Under the pieces are notes generated by a model. It had not been told where the DNA came from. It was given only the letters and a program-made list of their open reading frames with translations, and did no database searches. This document shows positions 15,501 through 27,500 of a stretch of DNA of 64,000 nt, in pieces. Source of the DNA: Chondrosia reniformis. Lineage: Eukaryota; Porifera; Demospongiae; Chondrillida; Chondrillidae. The translations under genes were made by a program, and so were the position numbers. Where the stretch lies: positions 5,518,001-5,582,000 of the forward strand of contig OX359191.1 of NCBI GenBank assembly GCA_947172415.1. Reading direction: 5' to 3'. Numbering within the stretch: the stretch's first letter is position 1; each line of letters starts with the position of its first letter.

Positions 15501-18500
15501 CTTTCCACTGTTCCCTTAATGTTGAGGATCATGTGAAAGGAAATTTACATGAGATAAGCTGTCTATAAAACACAATGGCAGACCCAATCCATCAGTTGCT
15601 GATAAAGACCCTCAGGGTTAAAATGTTCAATCTAAAGATATACCAACAACTGTGTCTTTAGACACCCAACAGGTGAAAAATATTCCATCCAAAGATGCAT
15701 ATACGTATTTTTCTTCTAACTAATAATTTACATTTAAACATTTTTACTGCTATGATATTTTTTAAAGTGTCTAAGATAAAGGAATTGTTTATAGCTTTCA
15801 ATGTCAAACAATTTTGTATATCATAGAGTACGGTAGTACTCTATAAGTAGGGATGGCCGAAAAAAAACATGGCCGCCCTATCTAATGTATTATCAATTAA
15901 CACCTCGTAATTCAACAACGATAGGATTTTCGGTTATATTCGAGTGTTTGCAGTCGTTTTTGCATGCTTTTCTAAAAGCCAAAATATGTTTCGATGCTCT
16001 ACAACCTTCGCAAAGTGGTAAAACCGAAATAGGCCAAATTCTGAAATTCCTCATTTTTTCTTCTTCTTTTTTCAAATGAGCTAGCGCTAACATACGAACT
16101 TACGCAGGAACACCCAAGTACTAAATCGTCATTAATGTTTCCGAACTAGGGAATAGGCTACCCTAGATTTCAACGCGCTCTATCCGAAGCGTGTTACTTT
16201 TAAAAGTGCCAAATTTAGGGCCTCTTTGAACGCCATTTTTTAATTAAATTTCAAATTCTCTCTATATAAATAAGTAACTCGAGTTAGAAAAATTGGAGGT
16301 ACTGCCGCCCCCCGCGATCGAATTACTTAGTCCCTTTGCAGGGCCTTTATACAGTCGTAGTCTTAACGAGTATGGAGCCTTTAACATCCTAATCTGAATG
16401 TTAAAGAACGGTAGAAAACTTATTGTACAAATTTGGGATCTTTTCGGACGCCATTTTTTAATTTAGAACTCTAGCTTATATCGTCTATGAATCTGCTACT
16501 TTATTTCGAGTTTTCGCCAAGAATACGTTCGAAACAAATGTTAACTAGAAAAAGGGGCAATACAAGTTAAATAAAAATATTCAAAAATGAAGTTAAAAGT
16601 AGGGATGGCACTATAACAGTGATTGGCACATCTAGAAAATGTAACGAAACAAGAAAGTGATCATATGGTAAGGCTAACATTGCAGAAGTGGCATACTGAA
16701 ACTTAACTATACACATCACTTCTATGTTTGGGCGCATCAATCCCTACTTCTAGTATATCCATGATGCGCCCAAACATAGAAGTGATGTGTATAGTTAAGT
16801 TTCAGTATGCCACTTCTGCAATGTTAGCCTTACCATATGATCACTTTCTTGTTTCGTTACATTTTCTAGATGTGCCAATCACTGTTATAGTGCCATCCCT
16901 ACTTTTAACTTCATTTTTGAATGTTTTTATTTAACTTGTATTTAAATAATTGACACTTGTACAGACTTATGTAGATATGTAGAACTGGGCAACTTTGAAT
17001 GAATTGTTGTACGTAAGTACATGGTAATTTGCCAATAAAAAGTGCAAATAGAGCATCTCACCTGTACACACAACTCCGACATCTCTATTATGTCCACAAT
17101 TCTGCAAACCCCATCCACTGTGACTGCATTCTGAGATATCTGACTCATTTCCTGAGCAATGTAAATTAGATAACCAGACAGGTCCACCTCCTTCTCCAAA
17201 GAAAGCAGCAAATTTTGCATCAAGAGCATGATGGAATCCGAGCATTCTACAGACAACGTGAGCATCTCTGATGTCCCATCCTTCATCACACACTGTACCC
17301 CAAGTGTTGTTGTAGTACACAACCAGTCGTCCACCCACATTTGTGGAATTAACTAACTTTATTGATGCTTTTCCAGAAATCTTTCCTACAAGAATATACA
17401 AGTAAAGCTATATTATAATGTTAGATTTTTAATGTGTTTACTTAGCCTCATGTTAGTCCCTGGTGGCTGTTGAGCCATTGTTGCCTTTAATAGTTACGGC
17501 TACATGTAATAGGTTAAGTCTTCGTGGACTAGCTTGTCTAGTCCTCGACCCATTTCCAATCATGACAAGTACAAAGTATAGAGATAGGATACCGGCTGGG
17601 AGGTCGCCCGGGTTAACAAGCTCCCCGTCATTCGGTAAAGGCAGGGTGCCTGGTGATAAGTTAGCTTACACTCCCCCTTCTGTAGGTAGAGGGGTGCTTA
17701 CTGGTGGGCAAGCTAGCCCCTCACTAGTTAAGAAGTGTAGCAGTAAGCGGTGTAAAACATGTCCCTCTTTAGTTACTGGCCCTACTTTTAAAAATTCAGT
17801 TACCGGCAGGACCTATCAAGTCTGTAGCCCTTGTGGTCCCCTAGGATGCCAGAGTAGGAATATTATGTATCTTATTACTTGTAAACAATGTGATGTACCG
17901 TATGTAGGAGAAACCTCTCAAATGCTTAGGAGTAGAATGAACAACTTTAGGACTAGTACCAAAGGTTTTTTTAATTCTGATAACCGTAGTTTTGATGATG
18001 CTTTAAATATGCCCATAGAACAGAAACTCCCAATGAAAACGACAAGTCCAGAAGGGTTTCTTAAAATGGTCTTTCATATATAATAAAGGTGTAGAAAAAT
18101 AGACTTCCCAAGTATCTTAAACCAAAAGTTAGTGTTAGAAACTGTCCCACCCTTTATAGAAAACAAAGAGCCCCATGTGTATTGTATAAGTATACCCAAC
18201 TGATAGGACCTCAAATCTTTAATTTTTCACAAGCCTGTAAGTCTGATGTTTTTGGAAAACCAGAACCATGTGAGTGTCACAAGCCCCTAGACCATGTTTT
18301 AACAGGTGACCTACGTACATATTGTCAGTAACCCAAAACTTAGAAAACGTTTTAAGGACCAAAATTTAGAGAAACTAATAACTTCAACTGGATAACTGCT
18401 TTAAAATACGTATGTAAGGAACGTCTTAGAAAATATAAGATTGCCTGGGCCCATACAGAAAATGTATCTAATTCTGTATTTAGTGAGTGGGAAAATGCTG

Positions 18501-21500
18501 TACTTAATAAAATTAATGATAGGATCTCTAAGCTATCTAAATTGTATACCAAGTCCTCAGTAGCCAAGAAGACCCTTCTTACCCTAAAATTTAGAAATTC
18601 TTAGCAGACCTACATAATAAGTATGTTATAGCCCTTGCCAATAAGGTCCGATATAATATATAATATTTATATGTCAGTCCTACTATAGACAAATCATTAA
18701 TGAAGAACTAGGCAGTACCTCTACTTATGCTAAATGTACAGTAGGACCCCAACAGTTTATTAGGAAGCACATAGATTTCTTAAAACCACAGAACTTAGAA
18801 CCTAAACCAGACTGGTGTAACCTTCCCTCTTTTTACTGGATGCTTAAGCTAGATAAGAACCCTTACAGTTACAGATTCATAGCTGCCTCTCACAAATGTA
18901 CTACCAAACCCCTTTCTAGATAACTCAATATGGCTCTCAGACTAATTCTCAAACATTTTAGAGAATACCGCCTGGGTATACATAGGAATACTGGTGTTAA
19001 TGCCTTTTGGATAGTACAAAACTCACTAGAAGCCTTAGATAGTCTTAGGTCTATACCCACTAGAAAAGCCCAGCTAGCTAGTTTCAATTTTTCTACCTTA
19101 TATACAGCAATCTCCCATCACCTCCTTAAAGACTCCTTATTCATAGCATCTATACCTATAGGAAGTCCCAACATAACATCACCCTAGCTATTAAATTTTC
19201 CAATACTCATAGATATATTGATGACCTTTTATGCATCAATAACAATGACTTTGAACTGTCAATTAGTGACATTTACCCCGAAGAACTTATTCTTAAAAAG
19301 ACAAGTACCAACCCTAGGAAATCCCCCTTTTTAGACTTAGATACGTATAACCATTATACTAGTAATCAATTTATCGCTAAAGTATATGATAAGTGAGAGG
19401 ACTTTAACTTTGATATAGAAAATTTCCCCCATTTAGATAGTAATATTCCCAATACCCAAGCCTATATGGTGTCTTAATTCACAACTAATTAGGTAATTCC
19501 AGAATATGTAGTGACTTCTCCAGTTTTCAGGCTAAAAGTTTGCAGTTATGCAGTAGGCTTATTAAGCAAGGTTACAAATACTTAGCTAAAATCAACCTTT
19601 AAAACCAGCCTCTAGTTAGAATCAAGTATAAGCAAAGAGTAGCTAGTATGCTTAAGGACTGTCTTGTGTTACCCCACCTCCAAAGAAATGTTATATATAT
19701 ACTACTGTAAGACCTAAAGGGTAGACTTATGTAATATGTCCTACATGTGTATATAATTATTCTGAGTCTGTTTTACCTGTACAAGCCAGATTACGTACTA
19801 ATATATTTAATTCATAAATTTTAATTTGACTTACATTTCTTTCATAAAATTAAATTTTATTATGTATCTTAGTTAACACCTTAATTAACTTTTGGCACCG
19901 AAATAGTGTATATAAGGCCCTTAGATTTAGCACAGAGAGCCAAGGATTCACAGAACATCAAAAGACAAAGACTCCCAGGATCACTGATGAAGAGTGGAAT
20001 TCCCAGAAACAGCTGTCTGACCCAGTGGAGAAGAAGATGAAAGAAAGGAAAAGAGAGATCACGGTTATAGTGCCATCCATACTTTTAACTTCATTTGTGA
20101 ATGTTTATATTTAACTTGTATTACCCCTTTTTCTTGTTAAAATTTGTTTTGAAAGTTTTCATGGCGAAAACTCGAAATAAAGTAGCAGAATAGACGATAT
20201 AATAGAGAGCTCTAAATTAAAAAAAAAATGGCGTCCGAAAAGATCACAAATTTGTCAAGTAAGTTTTCTACCGTTCTTTAACATTCAGTTTAGGATATTA
20301 AAGGGTCCGTAATCGTTAAGAATACGACTGTATATATATATAGGCCCTGCAAAGCGACTAAGAAATTCGATCGCGGGTGGCGGCAGTACCACAAGTATTA
20401 CTAACTCGAGTTACTTATTTTCGAGCGTTATAGCGAGGTTAATTGTTTCCGTCGATAGGGGAGTCAGATCCAGCTTCCCACGCACATAATTGCTTTAAGG
20501 TGTGGCAAAGAATTTTTTCCCGTTTATTTAGGCCCATATGTAAATTTTGTGTCAAGTGTAGCTTAAGTTACAAACGGGCTAGAAGACCATCTTACCCTAC
20601 ATCCTAAAGGGCCAACGGCGAGGCATTGAACGACGGTTGACATTTCAATGTAGACAACTTACTCGATGCGTAAAAGTGGCTTAAATATTTTCCTGAGATC
20701 GAGGTTGGGCCTTACCATAATGTCCATCGTCTCAAAATTACCTTAATTAAAAAATGGCGTTCGAAGAGGCCCTAAATTTGGAACTTTCAAAAGTAACACG
20801 CTTCGGATGGAGCGCGTTGAAGTCTAAGGTAGCCTATTCCCTAGTTCGGAATCATTCATGACGATTTAGTGTTTGTATGTACCTGCGTAAGTTCGCATGT
20901 TTGCGCTAGCTCATTTGAAAAAAGTAGAAAAAATGAGGAATTTCAGAATTTGGCCAATTTCGGGTTTACCACTTTGCGAAGGTTGTAGAGCATCGAAACA
21001 TGTTTTGGCGTTTAGAAAAGCATGCAAAAACGACTGCAAACACTCGAATGCAACCGAAAATCCCATCGTTGTTGATTTATGAGGTGTTAATTGATAATTG
21101 AATAGGGCGGCCATGTTTTTTCGGCCATCCCTACTTAGAGAGTACTACCGTACTCTGTGATTATTACATTTTTTGTTGTGGTTGTTATTTAAAAATACTG
21201 TTACATTTTGGAATAAAGTAACTCATAAGACCTATGAAAAATCTAAGATACCATTTTCCTACATGCTATATGCCTATTCTGTAAAAAGAGCCTATAGGGG
21301 AACTAAACCTAAAGAGAGCTTTAGATGAAGATACAGTAGTCTTTTCTTCCTTCTTTTCCCTTCTTTCATCTTCTTCTCCACTGGGTCAAGATGAAGATAC
21401 AGTAGTCTTTTCTTCCTTCTTTTCCCTTCTTTCATCTTCTTCTCCACTGGGTCAGACGTTTCTGGGAATTCCACCCTTCATCAGTGATCCTGGGAGTCTT

Positions 21501-24500
21501 TGTCTTTTTCTTTATCTTGATCTTCTGTGAATCCTTGGCTCACTATGCTAAATCTAGGGGCCTTATATACACTATTTTGGCGCCAAAAGTTAAATAAGGT
21601 GTTAACTAAGACACATGATGAAATTTAATTTTATGAAAGGAATGTAGGTCCAATTAACTTTTATGAATTAATTATAAATCTATTAGTAATCTTGCTTGTA
21701 CAGGTAAAACAGACTCAGCATAACTATAGACACAAGTAGGACATATTACATAAGTCTACCCTTAGGTCTTCTAGTAGTAACATTTCTTTGGAGGTGGGGT
21801 AACACAATATGGGGTAACACAAGACAGTCCTTAAGCATACTAGCTACTTTTTGCTTATACTTGATTCTAACTAGAGGCTGCCGGGATAGGAAGGTTTTAA
21901 AGGTTGACTTTAGCTTAAAGTATTTGTAACCCTGCTTAATAAGCCTACTGCATAACTGCAAACTTTTAGCCTGAAAACTGGAGAAGTCACTACATATTCT
22001 AGAATACCTAATTAGTTGTGAAATAAAGACACCATAGGCTGGGGTATTAGGAATATTACTATCTAAATGGGGGAAATTTACTATATCAAAGTTAAAGTCC
22101 TCTCGCTTATCATATACTTTAGTGATAAATTGATTGTTAGTAATGGTTATATCTAAGTCTAAAAAGGGGGATTTTTTAGGGCTGGTATTTGTCTTTTTAA
22201 GAATAAGTTCTTTGGGGTAAATATCACTAATTGACAGTTCAAAATCCTTGTTGTTAATACATAAAAGGTCATCAATATACCTATAAGTATTGGAAAATTT
22301 AATAGCTAGGGTGATGTTATCCTTAAGTAGTCCTTTCATAAACTCATACTCATAGGCAAACAGAAAAAGATTAGCAACTACAGGGGCACAGTCCGTACCC
22401 ATAGGGATACCTACACATTGCTTAAATACAGAACCGTCTACACATACATAAATGTTGTCAATAAGGTAATTAAAGAGCTCTATGTACAGTCTATTAGGAG
22501 AAAGCCACTACTATGGATTATTAAGTCGGTACAAAGAGCCATCGACCTAAGGAACAGACTCTTGGCCTGTTTCAAGAAGTCCTCATGTCCTGATGATTGG
22601 CTGGCCTATAAGATCCAAAGTAATGAACCTGCTTCGCAGAGAGAAACTATCCTACTTCAGTAATCTAGTTCCCCAGGGGGTTACTTACTCTACCCTTTGG
22701 TACCATTTGAGACCCAGGCAGGTTAGCTCTTCCTGTGAGACTTTCCTTCTTAATTCCAATGTCCTTGCCAACAAATTAAACAATCATTTTCACGTCATTT
22801 CTTCCAAAGTTCTTAACCACAAGGACAACGTAACTGTACCTATAGTGAACAATCCCCCGGTTCTTTCTCCTTCTGTGAGTCAGTTTAACCCATATCCTAT
22901 AGTGAATGTCTGTCTATACTTTCAGACAAGCTACGTATATACAAGCTAAATCCACTGGTCTGGATAATATTCCACCTTCCATCCTAAAACTATGCAAATA
23001 TCATGTTGCTGTTCCTCTAACCAATATCATCAACTCTTCCCTCTCATCCGGCTGTTTTCCAACCGCTTGGAAGCAATCCTGGGTCAAACCTCTCCACAAG
23101 GGTGGTCTCAAGAACTTGTTTACCAACTATAGACCGATCTCTCTATTACCCACCTGTAGTAAACTGATTGAACATGTTGTATACGATCACAGTTAGTTCA
23201 CTATCTTCACAGAAACAACCTTCTTTATCCTCTCCAGTCAGGATTTAGGTATATGGTCATTCCACCTCTTCCATACTCTTAAAGGTTACTAATGACTGGT
23301 ATAATGCTCTTGATTCTGGCCTATTAATTGGTGTTGTCTTCCTGGATGTGGCTAAAGCCTTTGACACAGTTGATCACCCCCTTCTTCTTTCCAAACTGGC
23401 TACCTATGGTATTTCTGGTTTATCCCTAGAGTGGTTTGCTTCCTACCTTTCAGGTTGTACCCAGCGTACTATCATAAATGGTTCATCCTCTCAACCCTTA
23501 CCCATCTTTGCTGGAGTTCCCCAAGGTTCCGTTCTTGGACCAAATCTCTTTTCCATCCACATTAACAGCCTCCATCATGTACATACTACAGTTCTTTTTG
23601 CTGATGATACAACTCTGTATATCTCTGGGTCCTCTGTGTCCCATATTAACTCAATCCTTTACTCTGCCCTGTCCAAATGTAATGCTTGGGTCTCTGCCAA
23701 CAAACTATCCCTTACTGTTCAAAAGACAAATGTACGCTCATCCATTCTTCACGTAGGCATTTCTCCTCTCTCATTTTCTCTAAATGGTTCCACTATCAAG
23801 CAGGTTTCCACCTACACCTATCTTGGATGTGCCATCAACCACCATCTTACCTGGCATGATGATACTGATCGTATTACCTCCAAGGTTACTTGGAATATCA
23901 ATCTCTTAAGAAGAATGTCATGGTTTCTTCAGAAAGGTCATGCTTCTCTTCTATACATCATACATCTTACCATCTCTTGACTACGCTGATGTAGTCTGGA
24001 ATGTATGCACCCTTGATTAGGCTGCTAGACTGGAAAGGCTCTAGAATTATGCTGATTGCAATATTCTGAAGGAATCTAGGTTGAGCTCAGCCACGACAAT
24101 GAGGAAGAAGCTAGGATGGACCACCCTGGCAGCTGCATATAGCAAGACTGGTCTTCTCCTGTATGAATAACCTCAGTCCTGAATATCTATCAGCCCTCCC
24201 TCTTTCCTTCTAACACTGACAGCCATCCCTATGAAACCAGATCTAAATTTTACTTAATCCTCTCCCTCCCTAAAGTTCGTAGCAACTTTGGCAAGAAATC
24301 CTTTTGTTTTCAAGGCACCTCAATTTGGAACTCACTCCCTACCATAACCAAATATATCAAATCTAAAGAACTATTCCTCAAGTCTGTAAATTATTTTTAT
24401 TTCCCATCCAATTGAACCTGCTTATTCCCCATTCAAGTACATTCGTATCCTTATATTCTATTTTATGTATATATACCTATGTATTTATACTGGGTGCCTT

Positions 24501-27500
24501 TGTAGTACGTAGCTCTTCAGCTAGTGGCCTTTCCAATTAAAATAAGGATAATTCAATTCAATTCAATTCAATTCATAGCATATATAGATTATGCAACTCC
24601 ATGCAATGAGGACACATATATATATACCCAATCCCAACTATATACAGTACATTTGCATGTAAGATGGTTTATGGATTAGAGGGAACATGATTACTGTAAA
24701 TTTATTAGTTATATGTATCAACGATTATTGTTTTTATACATTGCAATAAAGATTAAGGTACATTTATTAAACTATGTATATGTAGCACTGGTCGTAGTTA
24801 CATTTGCAATTGGTAGATTGTATCGTATGTATAATGACTCACTTAAACACAACACACCAGCATCTCTACTGTGGTTACTGGTACTTGGATGTACTCCCCA
24901 TTCAAGGTGGTAACATTCACCAATACTGCTCTCTCTACCAGTACACTCAACACTGTCCAACCAAATAGGACCACTTCCTTCTCCATAGTAAGAGGATGGT
25001 CTAGCTAAGAGTGCACTACTGTATCCAAGCATCCTGCACACAACACTAGCATCATTAATATCCCAACTGCTGTCACAGATGGTTCCCCAAGTGCTGTTAA
25101 AGTATACTTCCACTCTTCCTTCGTTATGGTCAGAACCACCTGATAGTCTGACAGTCAAGCTATTACCTACAGCATACATGAACTAGTCAAAACTATACAG
25201 TCAAAAAACAGATATGTCTGAAATATAAAGCAATCCTCTATTTGTTATTGTAAGAGCCATCAGATTATGACAGTAAAACGATTACCTACGAATATATACC
25301 CACATAATAAAGTTTATAATTATCAAAATATATACAGTGAAATGCTACAAAGTTTAAACAGCAGAAATTAAAATGGCAACTCAGTTGGGAACACAATCAA
25401 TTTGGAATTTTTATAGCAATGTACAGTAATATTGTTTACATGTATACAGTATAAGTATATTAATTTGGTACATGTGCACAAAACACATGCAGCTATATTA
25501 GCTATACAAAATTGTAATTTAATAGTTCATATTTAATGGAATACTGAAACAAGATCAACAACTGCATATGTACATGCATTATCTTACTTGCACACACCAC
25601 ACCAACATCACTGCTATGACTACAGTGTGATGATGTTGTAAATCCATTATGGTAACAATCTGTTATGTTATTCTCTCTTCCTGTACAAGAGAGACCAGAC
25701 ATCCAAACTGGACCACTTCCTTCTCCATAATAAGCTGATGTTTTGTATTCTAGGGCAAATGGATATCCAAGCATTCTACAGACTACATTAGCATCTCTGA
25801 TGTCCCATCCTTCATCACACACTGTACCCCAAGTGTTGTTGTAGTATATCTCCACTCTACCTTCATTAGAAGATGCACCATCAGCAGTAATCAGTCTAAC
25901 TGATGTTGTTTGATCTATTTAGGGGGGGGGGGGGGAGATATACGTACCTTTTGAACATCCTCTTACTATAGCTACCTACAGTTTCAGTAATGCTCTAGTA
26001 CAAACAGTATTAAATCTGAATTCATGTTATGATACGTACTAATAGATATGTAATTTATACAACACTGAAATTTAAAGATATATATAATTCTATACAGAAG
26101 TTAAAAGAGAAGTGACCAGGAAGATAAAATTATTGAGGCAGTAGCGATAGAAATTAAGGCAGTTCATTGGGATATATTGGTCTATAATGTGTATTAGCCC
26201 CTGATACGCAAGTTTTATGGATGGAAAATCTGGCAGTATTGTTGGAGAAGGCATCCATGGAGGAGATTGATACACTTTTGCAATGAGTGACTGTAACGGT
26301 GACCTTCTGAAGAAGGGTATATGCTCTTAAGTTATTGGGAGTGCTCTTAACTTGATAGATAGGTTATTGAGCTTTCCATAGCAGTGTAAAATAATTGACT
26401 TATTTCAGGATGTTTGGTCCATAGATCTTCATCAGCTAAATAATACAATTTGAGTTACAGAACTAATCAAGAGAACTAACAGGTGGAGAAAACTGTATAT
26501 AGTCCATGCAATGTCTATGCTTAGAGTTCCCAACATATGGTCACCTGGGAGGCTGCCAAGGTAAACGAAGTTCAAAGACACCTTTGGAGGAGGAAGACCT
26601 GGGAAACAATTCATATCTTTAGAAGCCCCCAAACATCCAACCTGGGCAATGGAGTGTCATTTAGATAAGATCTGGCTCCCCTATATTGCACCACCAAACC
26701 ATCCATGAAAATACCAATTTTATTTCATATTGTACTATTCTTGGTAACATTTTGCAATAACTCATGACACCACGTGACATCACAGTGTTTTCTCCACCTC
26801 CCCTACATTGCACCACCAAACCATCCATGAAAATACCAATTTTATTTCATATTGTACTATTCTTGGTAACATTTTGCAATAACTCATGACACCACGTGAC
26901 ATCACAGCATTTTCTCCACCTGTCAGTTCTCTTGATTACTTCTGTAACTCCAATTGTATTATTTAGCTGATGAAGGTCTACGCACCAAAACATCCTGAAA
27001 TAAGTTAATTATTTCATGCTGTTAATGAAAACTCAAAAACCTATCTATCATACAAACAAGGTAGCAATGAACCATGCTCTTAGGTGGCAATGGAGTATGG
27101 CCATACTCAGATAAGTGATTGTCCTACGTATATACCAGGGTGACTGTGACTACAGATACCATGATAGATTTACAGTTGTCCTTTCTCTTTAAGGATGCTT
27201 GGGTGTGAGGAAGTAGGACTAAGGGACCATAGGGTGGTATCTTTGCTAATACGTTGGAAAAGCAAAAGGAGTGCCTTCGGCTAAAATTAGGTGCTAATGC
27301 TGCTGCAATGTTGAAGCTCTTATGTTGACTTGAACTCAGCTGGGTGCATCAGAGGTCATGATTGTTGACTCACATATTCCTCTGGGGAAGGTGAGAGTGA
27401 TATCAAAATCTAATTCTATGGATTAGTAGTGATGTCAGAAACCCAATGAGAGCTAGAAAGTACTTTGCTATTAAAGTGCTAAGAAAGCTATATATATAAA

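Noticed and set aside
14366-17340. Alternative minus-strand frames across SRCR exons (e.g. at 14353-14670 and 16942-17340)
   Set aside because: They are frame-shifted shadows of SRCR 12 and 11, without cysteine pattern or usable borders.
17062-25166. Block B as a separate gene starting before SRCR 11
   Set aside because: I found no signal-peptide exon or open upstream exon; the upstream sequence is transposon. One gene is preferred but not proven.
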